Shown here in pieces: positions 28,215-36,400 of a DNA stretch of 64,000 bases. Position numbers and translations under genes: made by a program. The notes under the pieces were generated by a model. It worked only from the letters and a program-made list of their open reading frames with translations. It did no database searches and was not told the origin of the DNA. This DNA is from JAWLBR01 sp041687495 (lineage in GTDB: Bacteria; Bacillota; Limnochordia; DTU087; JAAYGB01): assembly GCA_041687495.1 (NCBI GenBank), contig JAWLBR010000004.1, positions 1 through 64,000 of the forward strand, written 5' to 3'. Position 1 is the first letter of the stretch. Every line of letters begins with the position of its first letter.

Positions 28215-28892
28215 CTAAAGGTCAGTTGTCAGCGTACCTGAGCCGTACACTGTCTCCCAATCCGCAGTAAACTGACGGACACTATGGGTAGTCAATGGGT
28301 GCTGTAGGAGACCATCGATGATGTCTGGAGCAGCAGTAATCGCGTGGGCCCCACAGAGACTGGCTTTGTGCACTTGTTCTACGTTCTTGAAGCTGGCGGC
28401 CAAAATCCGCGATGGTAACTGGTGCAGTGCTATAAGCTGGGCAATCTCTGCCACAACCCCACATCCATCGGCACAGATATTATCCAAGCGATTGACGTAT
28501 GGAGCTACAAAGTCGGCTCCGGCTTTCGCAGCCATCAGCGCCTGCTGAGGTGTAAAGATGGCGGTCGCCGTGGTCTTGATCCCGTCCTGATTCAGTTGCT
28601 TGATAGCCTTGATTCCCTGAGAGGTTACGGGTATTTTGATCCAAACTCGCTCGCCCAGCTGAGCCATGATGTGATGCGCTTCGGCTATCATTTGCTCGGC
28701 CGTTTGACCGAGCGCCTGTACATGCAGCATTGCCTCTGGGCCGATGGCCTTACGAATGGCATGCAGCAAGGCAAAAAAGTCGGCTTTCTCTCGAGCTACA
28801 ATGGTCGGATTAGTGGTCACGCCATCCAGTGGATAAAGATCACACAAGCGAGTAATCTGACTAACATCAGCAGTGTCTGCTAGATACAGCAT
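28215..28892 (-). CDS. Transaldolase-like fructose-6-phosphate aldolase (FSA/TalC type)
   Basis: 225 aa, the short transaldolase subfamily. It begins MLYLADTADVSQI, contains GVTTNPTIVARE, and the Schiff-base lysine in VWIKIPVTSQG (about residue 85), then TATAIFTPQQALMAA, PYVNRLDN and the C-terminal ITAAPDI. FSA-type enzymes cleave fructose 6-phosphate or 1-deoxy analogues into glyceraldehyde 3-phosphate and dihydroxyacetone or hydroxyacetone. The GAGGGTG site favours ATG at 28892 over a GTG three codons earlier. First clear gene of the operon leading into the glycyl radical enzyme. Confidence 0.93.
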   Translation of the reverse strand: MLYLADTADVSQITRLCDLYPLDGVTTNPTIVAREKADFFALLHAIRKAIGPEAMLHVQALGQTAEQMIAEAHHIMAQLGERVWIKIPVTSQGIKAIKQLNQDGIKTTATAIFTPQQALMAAKAGADFVAPYVNRLDNICADGCGVVAEIAQLIALHQLPSRILAASFKNVEQVHKASLCGAHAITAAPDIIDGLLQHPLTTHSVRQFTADWETVYGSGTLTTDL

Positions 28893-29075
28893 CCTGGCCA
28901 CCCTCTCTTATCTTCTGCAAAAGGTTGTGAAGCTCAAAGTCCATTTTTCTGTAGCGCATCCCCATCTCCTGCTGTAGACCGACGCGGCTGGTAAGAGGTA
29001 CGGCAGTAAGAAAATGCGCCGCAGTAGGCTTCACCCCGTAGGTTTTGCGCCAAAGGACGGCGAAGTCTACCAGAA
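28866..29075 (-). other. Possible coding remnant or short ORF upstream of the aldolase
   Basis: On the minus strand a frame stays open from about 29080 into the aldolase start and reads GAVLVDFAVLWRKTYGVKP, then LTSRVGLQQEMGMRYR, ending in a stop just after the aldolase ATG. An internal ATG in it has AGGAG six bases upstream. It looks protein-like but no family was recognised; it may be the 3' end of a lost gene. Confidence 0.25.
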
Positions 29076-29121
29076 CTGCACCTGATCTAGAGATTAATCA
29101 CACTAACTGGCGGTGAAGCTA

Positions 29122-30051
29122 ATGGTAAATCAGACAATAAAAGGCTATGGGCTTTTGCTTCTCACCATCACTTTGTTCAGTACCTACGAGGTAATCGGGC
29201 GGATGTTTGCCCAAACGGTGCCTCCGCTGCTGGTCAGCGCTATTCGCTTCTCACTAGGCGGAGTAGTGCTCCTGCCCTTTGCTATCACCTCTGTACGCCG
29301 CAGGCAGCTGAAGCTTACGGCCAGAGATTTCGCAGCACTGTTGGGACTTGGTCTGCTCATTGCCGGCGTGTCTATGGGACTGCTTCAGTTTAGCCTGCGT
29401 TACATAGAAGCCTCTACCTCAGCGGTTCTGTTTAGTAGCAACCCTCTGCTGGTCATGGTACTTTCGACCGTTGCTTTAGGGGAACCGGTCACCAAGCGTA
29501 AGGTTATCTCTCTGGCCTTAGGAGTAGCAGGTATGGTCTTCGTCGCCGGCGGCCTGACTTTAGACAGCGGTTTTGGGGCAATGCTGGCGGTCGGGGCATC
29601 TGTCGCCTGGGCGGTGTATACCGTAGCCGGTAAGCAGATGGCTGCTCGCTTCGGCAGTTTGGCCCTCAACGGCCTCTCATTTACCTTGGGCGGCGGAGTA
29701 CTCCTCGTTGTCAGTCTCGCTTTTTCTAGGGAGCCCGTTGTCATCAGCCCGACTAATTGGCTGCTACTGGCCTATCTTGGCGTATTCGTTACCGGTATCG
29801 CTTACTATGCTTTCTTTGCCGGCTTGGCGTACACTGATACGACCCTGGGTTCGGCAGTATTCTTTTTCAAACCGGTGCTCGCGAGTATCTTTGCTTACTT
29901 CCTTCTGGGCGAAAACCTGACTCCTGGGAAAGTGACCGGGATCGCACTGATTCTCGTAGCCATGCTGCTGGTTTTGACCCCACTGCGGCCGGGATCTTCG
30001 CATGCCAAGACGATGAGACCAGCGTCTTGCCCAAGAGAGAAAAAATTGTAA
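29122..30051 (+). CDS. EamA/DMT family transporter
   Basis: 309 aa, ten predicted membrane segments as two EamA repeats. First repeat: LLLTITLFSTYEVIGRM, AIRFSLGGVVLLPFA, YIEASTSAVLFSSNPLLVM. Second: GASVAWAVYTVAGKQMA, AYLGVFVTGIAYYAFFAGLAYT and GSAVFFFKPVLASIFAYFLLGE. Drug/metabolite exporter family; substrate unknown. Start taken at the ATG at 29122 (GGCGGTGA upstream) rather than a GTG three codons before. Its stop lies 18 bases before the -35 of the T-box promoter, with no terminator between. Confidence 0.9.
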   Translation: MVNQTIKGYGLLLLTITLFSTYEVIGRMFAQTVPPLLVSAIRFSLGGVVLLPFAITSVRRRQLKLTARDFAALLGLGLLIAGVSMGLLQFSLRYIEASTSAVLFSSNPLLVMVLSTVALGEPVTKRKVISLALGVAGMVFVAGGLTLDSGFGAMLAVGASVAWAVYTVAGKQMAARFGSLALNGLSFTLGGGVLLVVSLAFSREPVVISPTNWLLLAYLGVFVTGIAYYAFFAGLAYTDTTLGSAVFFFKPVLASIFAYFLLGENLTPGKVTGIALILVAMLLVLTPLRPGSSHAKTMRPASCPREKKL

Positions 30052-30068
30052 AAAATACAATTTTGCCC

Positions 30069-30097
30069 TTGACGGTGGCCGCTTAAGGTGCTAGGAT
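30069..30097 (+). promoter_or_regulatory. Promoter of the T-box-controlled transporter operon
   Basis: TTGACG (30069-30074), exactly 17 bases, then TAGGAT (30092-30097). The -35 matches five of six and the -10 four of six. Transcription would start near 30104, just upstream of T-box stem I. Confidence 0.8.
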
Positions 30098-30109
30098 ATG
30101 AACTAATTC

Positions 30110-30404
30110 AAAATGGCAAACTCGATGAGCGAGACGAGTAGGTGTGCTAGAGTCGCACAGAGAGCCGGACTTAGCTGAGAATCCGGTGCGAATTCGGCAT
30201 ACTGAATGGACTCGGGAGAGGCAGCGGCGAACCAGTGATGTAGTAGTCGTTGACGGGCAACCACCGTTATGGGGAGACTAGAGAGCCAAGTGCGAGGGCG
30301 CCTGCGCTTTCTAGCAGAGTGGAAACAGACGCTTAATCTGTTTCAAACTAGGTGGCACCACGGAAGCTGGCTTTCGTCCTATAGACATGGGCGAAGGCTT
30401 TTTT
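30110..30404 (+). ncRNA. T-box riboswitch leader, predicted tRNA-Trp specific
   Basis: Tandem parts of a T-box are all present. Stem I: the lower helix pairs CGAGT (30135-30139) with ACTCG (30210-30214); AGAGAG at 30160-30165 precedes a terminal hairpin CCGGA/TCCGG; the specifier loop reads GAA-TGG-ACTCG with TGG at 30207-30209. The T-box proper is ACTAGGTGGCACCACGG at 30347-30363, whose TGGC bulge would pair with a GCCA acceptor end. Bacterial tRNA-Trp has discriminator G73, which agrees with the TGG specifier. A competing terminator hairpin follows. Uncharged tRNA-Trp should therefore stabilise the antiterminator and turn on the downstream peptide-transporter genes. Confidence 0.9.
30370..30404 (+). 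terminator. T-box regulated intrinsic terminator
   Basis: GCTTTCGTCC (30370-30379) pairs with GGGCGAAGGC (30389-30398) allowing G-U pairs, followed by TTTTTTGTTTT. Its 5' arm lies just after the T-box sequence, so antiterminator formation excludes it. Confidence 0.9.
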
Positions 30405-30532
30405 GTTTTCCGGCAGTCTTGCGAGGATCGGGCCCATCCACCGCAAGATATGGTGCACGAGCAGAGCTAAGTGATGTTGTGTCAAGTGTTTCACAGAAGA
30501 GTCGAGATGAGATGAGATGGAGGTCCAAAACT

Positions 30533-32053
30533 ATGTATGCGTTTTTCTGTCGGTCTACCCGTTTGTTTGCCGCCGCTCTAGTTCTTCTGCTTTCCGTATT
30601 GGTTCCCGCGGCTGCCAATGCAGCCGGTGCAACGGTGACTGTTGCCCAAGGTGTAGATACCAGTACCCTAGACCCGCATCTATCCAACGACACCCCTACC
30701 ACCAACATTGTGGACAACATCTTTGATAGCCTACTGCGCCGGGATAATAACATGCAGCTTCAGCCAGCCCTGGCGGCGGAATATCGCCAGATCGACCCGC
30801 TCACCTGGGAATTCACCTGCCGTGAAGATGTGTTTTTCCACAACGGAGAACCCTTTGATGCCAATGCTGCCAAGTTTAGTATCGAGAGAGTTCTTGATCC
30901 CGCCTTCAAATCGCCACAAGCTTCCCGGATACAGGCCATCAAGACGGTGGAAGCCATCGACGCCAGAACGCTTCGCATCACCACTGAGCTTCCTTATCCC
31001 CTCCTGCCCGCGCAGCTGGCCACCATCGCCATGGTACCTCCTGACTACCTGCGTAGGCTCGGATCACGGGGATTCGCTCAAGCTCCGGTGGGGACGGGTC
31101 CCTTCAAGTTTAAGGAGTGGCAAAAAGATGAACAAGTGGTATTGGAAGCAAACCCATCCTACTACCGGGGAGCACCTCAGATAGCCCGTGCAATCTTTCG
31201 CCCAATTCCAGAGACAGCTACGCGGATTGCTGAACTGAAGACAGGTGCTGTTGACCTAGTAGTCAACGTCCCGCCTCACCAGGTCAAATCCGTCGAAGCT
31301 GTGCAAGGGCTGACTGTGAGGACAGCTCCCAGTGGGAGAATCGTGTTTCTGATCCTTACGACCACCGAAGGCGGCCCCTTGGCTGACCCAAGGGTACGGC
31401 GAGCGCTAAACTACGCTATCGATAAAAAGGCGATCATTGATGCCCTCCTAGAGGGATATGGCAAAGAACTATCTATTCCGATGCCCGCCGATACCTTTGG
31501 TGTTGACCAGGCTTTGAAACCGTACCCATACAATCCGCAAAAGGCTAAACAGCTCTTGGCGGAGGCTGGGTATCCAAATGGCTTTCCCATCGCCTTTGAG
31601 TCACCATCGGGTCGGTACCTGATGGATAAAGATGTAGCCCAGGCGGTACAAGGATTCCTTCAAGCCGTTGGAGTCACTCCCGAGTTTGAGATCCTTGAGT
31701 GGGGCGTCTTTGTCAATAAGCTGTATCAGCACTCCGGGGCTCTTATCATGCTCCTGGGGTGGGGCAGCTCCACGTTTGATGCCGACGGTTATCTCTACGG
31801 TCTGCTTCGAACAGGTCAGCTGTCTGCCTATCACTCGGATCCGAGTCTCGATCAGCTCCTTGACGCAGCGCGAACTGAGACAGATGCCGTCAAACGAGAG
31901 GCGCTGTACAAGAAGGCTCAGAAAAAGATATATGACGACAGTCCCATCATTCCCCTTTACCAACAGATAGACATCTATGCCGCTAGCGAGCATCTGGTTT
32001 GGCAGCCACGGGCTGACGAACGGATCTTGATCTATGAAATGGGCGTGAAGTAG
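30533..32053 (+). CDS. ABC transporter substrate-binding protein, peptide/nickel type (SBP_bac_5)
   Basis: 506 aa. Signal peptide: MYAFFCRSTRLFAAALVLLLS ends with AANA-A near residue 31; no lipobox Cys is seen. The mature protein has family marks: DTSTLDPHLSNDTPTT, WEFTCREDVFFHNGEPFDA, GTGPFKFKEWQKDE and RVRRALNYAIDKKAII, then GYPNGFPIAFESP. This extracytoplasmic protein should deliver an oligopeptide or dipeptide to the permeases encoded next. GGAGG lies nine bases before the ATG at 30533; a much longer open frame upstream covers the T-box and is not coding. First gene of the T-box operon. Confidence 0.93.
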   Translation: MYAFFCRSTRLFAAALVLLLSVLVPAAANAAGATVTVAQGVDTSTLDPHLSNDTPTTNIVDNIFDSLLRRDNNMQLQPALAAEYRQIDPLTWEFTCREDVFFHNGEPFDANAAKFSIERVLDPAFKSPQASRIQAIKTVEAIDARTLRITTELPYPLLPAQLATIAMVPPDYLRRLGSRGFAQAPVGTGPFKFKEWQKDEQVVLEANPSYYRGAPQIARAIFRPIPETATRIAELKTGAVDLVVNVPPHQVKSVEAVQGLTVRTAPSGRIVFLILTTTEGGPLADPRVRRALNYAIDKKAIIDALLEGYGKELSIPMPADTFGVDQALKPYPYNPQKAKQLLAEAGYPNGFPIAFESPSGRYLMDKDVAQAVQGFLQAVGVTPEFEILEWGVFVNKLYQHSGALIMLLGWGSSTFDADGYLYGLLRTGQLSAYHSDPSLDQLLDAARTETDAVKREALYKKAQKKIYDDSPIIPLYQQIDIYAASEHLVWQPRADERILIYEMGVK

Positions 32054-32968
32054 ATGGGAAGAAGACTCGCAACTAAGGTTCTGACCTCGGCGGGAGCCCT
32101 TTTCCTCCTCTCTATGATCATCTTTCTGTTTACTCGGCTTAGTGGTGATCCAGCGTCCCTTCTGCTTCCCATGGACGCTCCACCGGAGCAATTGGCTGCG
32201 ATGCAGACTGCGCTGGGGCTAGATCAGCCCCTTCCAGTCCAATTCGCCAGGTATCTCCGTGGTGTCATCGGGGGCGACTTTGGTCGCTCTCTGCGTTACC
32301 AGGAGCCGGCGCTGCAGTTGGTTCTAGAGAGAATACCGGCCACGATTCAGATGGCCGTAGCAGCCGCTGCGGTTGGCTGGCTCATCGCCATCCCCTTAGG
32401 AATTCTGGCTGGATGGAAGCCCAACTCGACTTGGGATGGAGCGGCCAGGCTTGTCGCTTTATTTGGGCAATCCATGCCCATCTACTGGCTAGGGATATTG
32501 CTGATCATGCTCTTTGCCGTCAGACTGCAGCTGCTGCCAGCAGCTGGGCGAGGCGATTGGCGTTATCTAGTGCTCCCTGCGGCCGCACTGTCGCTGAATC
32601 TTATGGGCAGCGTCACCCGCATCCTTCGGGTTAGCATCAGGCAGACGCTGCGGCAAGATTACATCAGAACCGCCCGGGCTAAAGGCGTCCACGCACATAT
32701 GATCTTGTTCAAGCATGCCTTGAAGAATGCTTCCCTGGGAGCAGTTACCGTAATGGGGCTGCAGCTCGGCAGTCTTCTGGGCGGAACAGTGGTCACCGAG
32801 ACAGTGTTTGCCTGGCCCGGCCTTGGGCGGCTGATCGTGCAGAGTATTCAGTATCGGGACTTCCCTGTTGTCCAGACCGGAGTGTTGTTCCTGGCAGCGG
32901 CAGTGCTAGCCGTCAACTCCGTGGTTGATCTCCTCTACCCTTTGCTCGACAGCCGCCTGCGGACATAG
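32054..32968 (+). CDS. ABC transporter permease, DppB/OppB type
   Basis: 304 aa inner-membrane permease with six segments. FTRLSGDPASLLLPMDAP and ALGLDQPLPVQFARYLRG are DppB N-terminal marks; the cytoplasmic EAA loop reads YIRTARAKGVHAHMILFKHALKN-like, ending in ALKNASLGAVTVMGLQ. FAWPGLGRLIVQSIQYRDFP closes it. The ATG follows the binding-protein stop directly (TAGATG), so translation is coupled. Pairs with the DppC-type permease downstream. Confidence 0.93.
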   Translation: MGRRLATKVLTSAGALFLLSMIIFLFTRLSGDPASLLLPMDAPPEQLAAMQTALGLDQPLPVQFARYLRGVIGGDFGRSLRYQEPALQLVLERIPATIQMAVAAAAVGWLIAIPLGILAGWKPNSTWDGAARLVALFGQSMPIYWLGILLIMLFAVRLQLLPAAGRGDWRYLVLPAAALSLNLMGSVTRILRVSIRQTLRQDYIRTARAKGVHAHMILFKHALKNASLGAVTVMGLQLGSLLGGTVVTETVFAWPGLGRLIVQSIQYRDFPVVQTGVLFLAAAVLAVNSVVDLLYPLLDSRLRT

Positions 32969-33019
32969 AGTGGGAAGCAACCGAACAGGGCACTCCAAAT
33001 TCCTGAGAGGTGAGAACTT

Positions 33020-33910
33020 ATGAGTGTTACAGCACGGAAGCTGCAGGGGTTAAGGCTTGGGCTTGCGGGGCGAAGCATATTTCCTATGCCAAGACGCCTG
33101 GGGGTTTCGTTATCCCTCGTAGTCCTAACGATCACGCTTTGCGGGGCGGTCCTGGCTCCTGTGATTGCCCCCCACGACCCGACTGCTCAACAGATCCTGT
33201 ATCGACTCAAGCCTCCTGTGTTTCTTGCGGGAGCTAGCCCCAGTCATCTCTTGGGCACAGATTCTCTGGGTAGGGATATGTTGAGCCGCTTGATCTATGG
33301 GGCCAGGTTATCGCTTTTGGTGTCGGTAACTGCCTCACTGGGCGCCTGCTTATTTGGCACTGCGGTTGGTCTGCTCTCTGGACGCTTTGGCGGATGGCTC
33401 GAAAGACTGCTAATGGCCTTGGTTGACATGCAGCTTTCCATTCCCTTCATCCTGCTCGCGGTTACGCTGATCGCCGTGGTCGAGCCCGGTCTGACTAGCA
33501 TCATCCTGGTCTTAATCGCCACTGGTTGGCCCAGCTACGCTCGAGTTGTTCGAGCCGAAACGGCAAAGCTTAACTCCAGCGGATTTGTCGAGGCAGCACA
33601 GGCTCTGGGTCAGCGTGAAGGACAAATTCTGCTGCGCCACATTCTGCCTAACTTACTGCCACAGGTTATTGTGCTAATCTCAATGGAGTTGGCCAAGTTT
33701 ATCGTGTTGGAGTCATCACTGTCTTTTCTGGGTTTGGGAGTTGAACCGTCCGTTCCCACCTGGGGCAGCATGGCAGCTGAGGGCCGTGAGTACGCAGCTA
33801 CCCATTGGTGGATTACAACACTACCGGGGATCGCTGTCTTTGCCGTGTGTCTATCTTTGAATACTCTGGGCGACTGGCTGCAAGAACGCCTAGATCCCCA
33901 GTCTGCGTAA
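33020..33910 (+). CDS. ABC transporter permease, DppC/OppC type
   Basis: 296 aa. An N-terminal membrane anchor (VSLSLVVLTITLCGAVLAP) is followed by LLGTDSLGRDMLSRLIYGAR, the DppC/OppC signature, LVDMQLSIPFILLAVTLIA, the EAA loop FVEAAQALGQREGQILLRH, and FLGLGVEPSVPTWGSM near the end. It pairs with the upstream permease. GAGGTGAGAACTT precedes the ATG. No ATPase genes (DppD/DppF) follow; the next gene encodes an amidohydrolase, so this importer must borrow ATPases encoded elsewhere. Confidence 0.93.
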   Translation: MSVTARKLQGLRLGLAGRSIFPMPRRLGVSLSLVVLTITLCGAVLAPVIAPHDPTAQQILYRLKPPVFLAGASPSHLLGTDSLGRDMLSRLIYGARLSLLVSVTASLGACLFGTAVGLLSGRFGGWLERLLMALVDMQLSIPFILLAVTLIAVVEPGLTSIILVLIATGWPSYARVVRAETAKLNSSGFVEAAQALGQREGQILLRHILPNLLPQVIVLISMELAKFIVLESSLSFLGLGVEPSVPTWGSMAAEGREYAATHWWITTLPGIAVFAVCLSLNTLGDWLQERLDPQSA

Positions 33911-33944
33911 GTAGCAGACCAATTCACATAAGGAGGCTTTTACC

Positions 33945-35162
33945 ATGCTGGTACTCAAAGTTGGTGGCTTGATAGATGGAATTTCAGATGAACTCAAGAC
34001 CAATCACGCAATCTTGATCGAGGACGATACCATCGTCGCTGTCGAGCCCCTGGAGGGAGCGGTCGTTCCCCCAGAAGCTACAGTTGTCGACTACACGAAG
34101 GAATATGTGCTGCCAGGACTCATGGACTGTCACGTACACCTCTCTTCAGCTGGGGCAGCCGACCCTCGCCCCTATCGGGGCGAGTCCGAAGCCTTCACCG
34201 CCTTCCGGGCATCGGTCAATGCTACGGCTACACTGAAGTCGGGGTTTACCGCTGTCCGAAATCTGGGCTCCCCGTACGATGTAGACATCAAACTCAAGCA
34301 GGCGACCAGCCAGGGAATCGTGGATGGACCTCGCCTTGTGGCAAGCGGCAGATGCATCACTATTACCGGTGGCCACGGCCACCAAAATGGATTGGAAGCG
34401 GATGGGCCCTGGAGCGTGCGCAAAGCTGTCCGAACGCTGGTAAAAAGCGGTGCTGACGTGATTAAACTCATGGCAACAGGTGGAGTCATGACCGAGGGAG
34501 TTGAACCAGGAGCGCCCGAACTGACCTACGAGGAGCTGAAAGCAGCTGTAGATGAAGCCCACCACGCAGGGCGTCTCACCGCTACCCATGCTCAGGGCAA
34601 CACCGGAATCCGCAACGCTGTTCGAGCCGGCATCGACTCCATTGAGCACGGCGTTTTCCTCGATGCTGACATTGTCGAGATGATGCTAAAGCAGGGCACG
34701 GCCCTCGTTCCCACATTGTCCGCTCCCCACAATATCATTGCCAATGGGTTGGAAGGCGGCATTCCGCAGTACGCGGTAGATAAGACCAAGAAAATCGCCG
34801 AGGCCCACATTAAGTCGTTTCAGATGGCTTACGCGGCTGGGGTGCGCATTGGGCTTGGTACTGACGCCGGAACTCCGTTTAATCACCACGGCCACAACAG
34901 TAAAGAACTGGAGTTGATGGTGGCGGCGGGCATGAGGCCAATGGACGCTATTAAGGCTGGAACCAGTACAGCCGCACAAATCTTGGGGCTCGAAGGCACC
35001 CTTGGCCGCATCGCTCCCGGCTACAAAGCAGACATTCTCGTAATAGCAGCCGATCCCCTGAAGGACGTGGCGGTCCTGCAAGATTCCGATAGCATCAAAG
35101 CAGTATACCTCTCAGGTAAACAGATTGACATCCATACTCCTGCGAAACCTGCAGCAGGTTAA
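33945..35162 (+). CDS. Amidohydrolase family protein, possible peptidase (prolidase-like)
   Basis: 405 aa amidohydrolase-superfamily TIM barrel with binuclear-metal marks: DCHVHLSSAG (HxH), GADVIKLMATGGV (bridging Lys), RLTATHAQGN and SIEHGVFLD (His ligands), GLGTDAGTPF (catalytic Asp). The C-terminal beta-sandwich ends GRIAPGYKADILVIAADPL. The group includes imidazolonepropionase-like enzymes and metal-dependent Xaa-dipeptidases. Behind a peptide transporter, a dipeptidase role is the simplest guess but not proven. AAGGAGGCTTTTACC precedes the ATG. A terminator hairpin follows the stop. Confidence 0.87.
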   Translation: MLVLKVGGLIDGISDELKTNHAILIEDDTIVAVEPLEGAVVPPEATVVDYTKEYVLPGLMDCHVHLSSAGAADPRPYRGESEAFTAFRASVNATATLKSGFTAVRNLGSPYDVDIKLKQATSQGIVDGPRLVASGRCITITGGHGHQNGLEADGPWSVRKAVRTLVKSGADVIKLMATGGVMTEGVEPGAPELTYEELKAAVDEAHHAGRLTATHAQGNTGIRNAVRAGIDSIEHGVFLDADIVEMMLKQGTALVPTLSAPHNIIANGLEGGIPQYAVDKTKKIAEAHIKSFQMAYAAGVRIGLGTDAGTPFNHHGHNSKELELMVAAGMRPMDAIKAGTSTAAQILGLEGTLGRIAPGYKADILVIAADPLKDVAVLQDSDSIKAVYLSGKQIDIHTPAKPAAG

Positions 35163-35173
35163 CAGATAAAAAT

Positions 35174-35215
35174 GGACTGTCTTCGGGTTAAAGCTACCCA
35201 AAGACAGTCCTTCAA
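35174..35215. terminator. Terminator between convergent transcription units
   Basis: A 15-base-pair stem with one mismatch: GGACTGTCTTCGGGT against ACCCAAAGACAGTCC, loop TAAAGCT. The minus side continues ATTTTTATC, a better T-tract than the plus side. It serves the amidohydrolase operon and the aldo/keto reductase gene. Confidence 0.8.
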
Positions 35216-35266
35216 AGCATCGCTCGACATACTTCAGCTACCCGCGAATTAGTCGCAAGACGGATC

Positions 35267-36400
35267 TTACGCCGTCAACACTTCGTGGGCTCGCTTCAGT
35301 TCCTCGATAATCGCCAGGTTCTGCGGACAAACTGCCTCACACTGGCCACATTCCACACACTTGGAAGCATCCTCACTGCTGCCGATCATGCCTTTGTAGC
35401 CCCGCTTCGGATCGTCAATTTCATACATAGACAACTCGTTATGCATCTTAAAGATCTGCGGAATCTTGACGTCGCTGGGGCAAGGTTGGCAATATGCACA
35501 CTCGGTGCAGTTTACCGCAATCCGACGCTGGTAGATCTCTTTGACCTGCTCGATCACAGCCAGTTCTTCGCTGGTCATGGACTCAGGCTTGGCGTCGGCA
35601 GCACTGGCGATGTTCTCCTTCACCTCTTCCATGGTGCCCATGCCGCTGAGAACAGTGGCTACCTCGGGGAAGTTCCAGATCCAACGCAAAGCCCAGGCAG
35701 CTGGAGTTCGCTCGATGCCAGAGGCATCAAAAGCAGCCTTGACGTCAGTCGGCACATTCTTTGCCAGTTTGCCGCCCCGCAGCGGCTCCATGACAACAAC
35801 GGCGATGCCTTTGCTTCCGGCGTACTTAAGACCTTCCAAACCAGCTTGGTAATCCTCGTCCATGTAGTTGAACTGAATCTGGCACATATGCCAGTCGTAG
35901 GCATCAACGATTTCCTTGAACACATCCAGGGTGTCATGGAACGAGAAAGAGGGATGCTTGATGCGGCCATCAGCTACAGCGCTGTCAAACCACTCGAGGA
36001 CACCGAGCTCTTTCATCTGGTGCCATCTATCTTTAGAAAGAGCGTGTAGTAGATAGAAATCCACATAGTCAGTCTGCAGTTTGGCCAGCTGCTCGTTAAG
36101 CAGGCGATCAAAATCGGCGTACTCTTTCACCATCCAGACCGGCAGTTTGGTTGCCAACTTCACCTTCTCACGGTAACCGTCCTGGAGCGCCTTGCCCACC
36201 AAAACCTCGCTTTGCTCCTGGTGGTAAGGGTAGGCGGTATCCACGTAGTTCACACCATGGTCAATGGCGTAGCGAATCTGCTCAATGGCCTTCGCTTCGT
36301 TGATATTAGCAGGATTATCATCGATGGTCGGCATTCGCATACACCCAAACCCAAGAGCCGAAACAGTAAAATCTAGACTGCCACACTTGCGATATTCCAC
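35267..36400 (-). CDS. Aldo/keto reductase with C-terminal 2[4Fe-4S] ferredoxin domain
   Basis: 377 aa. The N-terminal AKR barrel reads SALGFGCMRMPTI, NYVDTAYPYHQEQSE (catalytic Asp-Tyr), LATKLPVWMVKE (Lys) and FYLLHALSKD (His). After about residue 290 come two cysteine clusters: NCTECAYCQPCPSDV and CVECGQCEAVCPQNL. This fused type is common in anaerobes and probably links NAD(P)H or ferredoxin to reduction of an unknown carbonyl substrate. GTG start after AAAGGATGATG. A shared palindrome lies about 155 bases upstream. Confidence 0.92.
   Translation of the reverse strand: MEYRKCGSLDFTVSALGFGCMRMPTIDDNPANINEAKAIEQIRYAIDHGVNYVDTAYPYHQEQSEVLVGKALQDGYREKVKLATKLPVWMVKEYADFDRLLNEQLAKLQTDYVDFYLLHALSKDRWHQMKELGVLEWFDSAVADGRIKHPSFSFHDTLDVFKEIVDAYDWHMCQIQFNYMDEDYQAGLEGLKYAGSKGIAVVVMEPLRGGKLAKNVPTDVKAAFDASGIERTPAAWALRWIWNFPEVATVLSGMGTMEEVKENIASAADAKPESMTSEELAVIEQVKEIYQRRIAVNCTECAYCQPCPSDVKIPQIFKMHNELSMYEIDDPKRGYKGMIGSSEDASKCVECGQCEAVCPQNLAIIEELKRAHEVLTA

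Noticed and set aside
30199..30204. TAC (Tyr) as T-box specifier
   Set aside because: It lies too far 5' of the ACTCG helix, and the TGGC bulge predicts a G73 tRNA, whereas tRNA-Tyr has A73.
30120..30260. Cobalamin or other riboswitch in the same leader
   Set aside because: The ordered T-box elements and the terminator explain the whole leader.
30533..30533. 594-codon frame beginning at 30269 for the binding protein
   Set aside because: The extra 88 codons cover the T-box and its terminator; GGAGG and a signal peptide fix the start at 30533.
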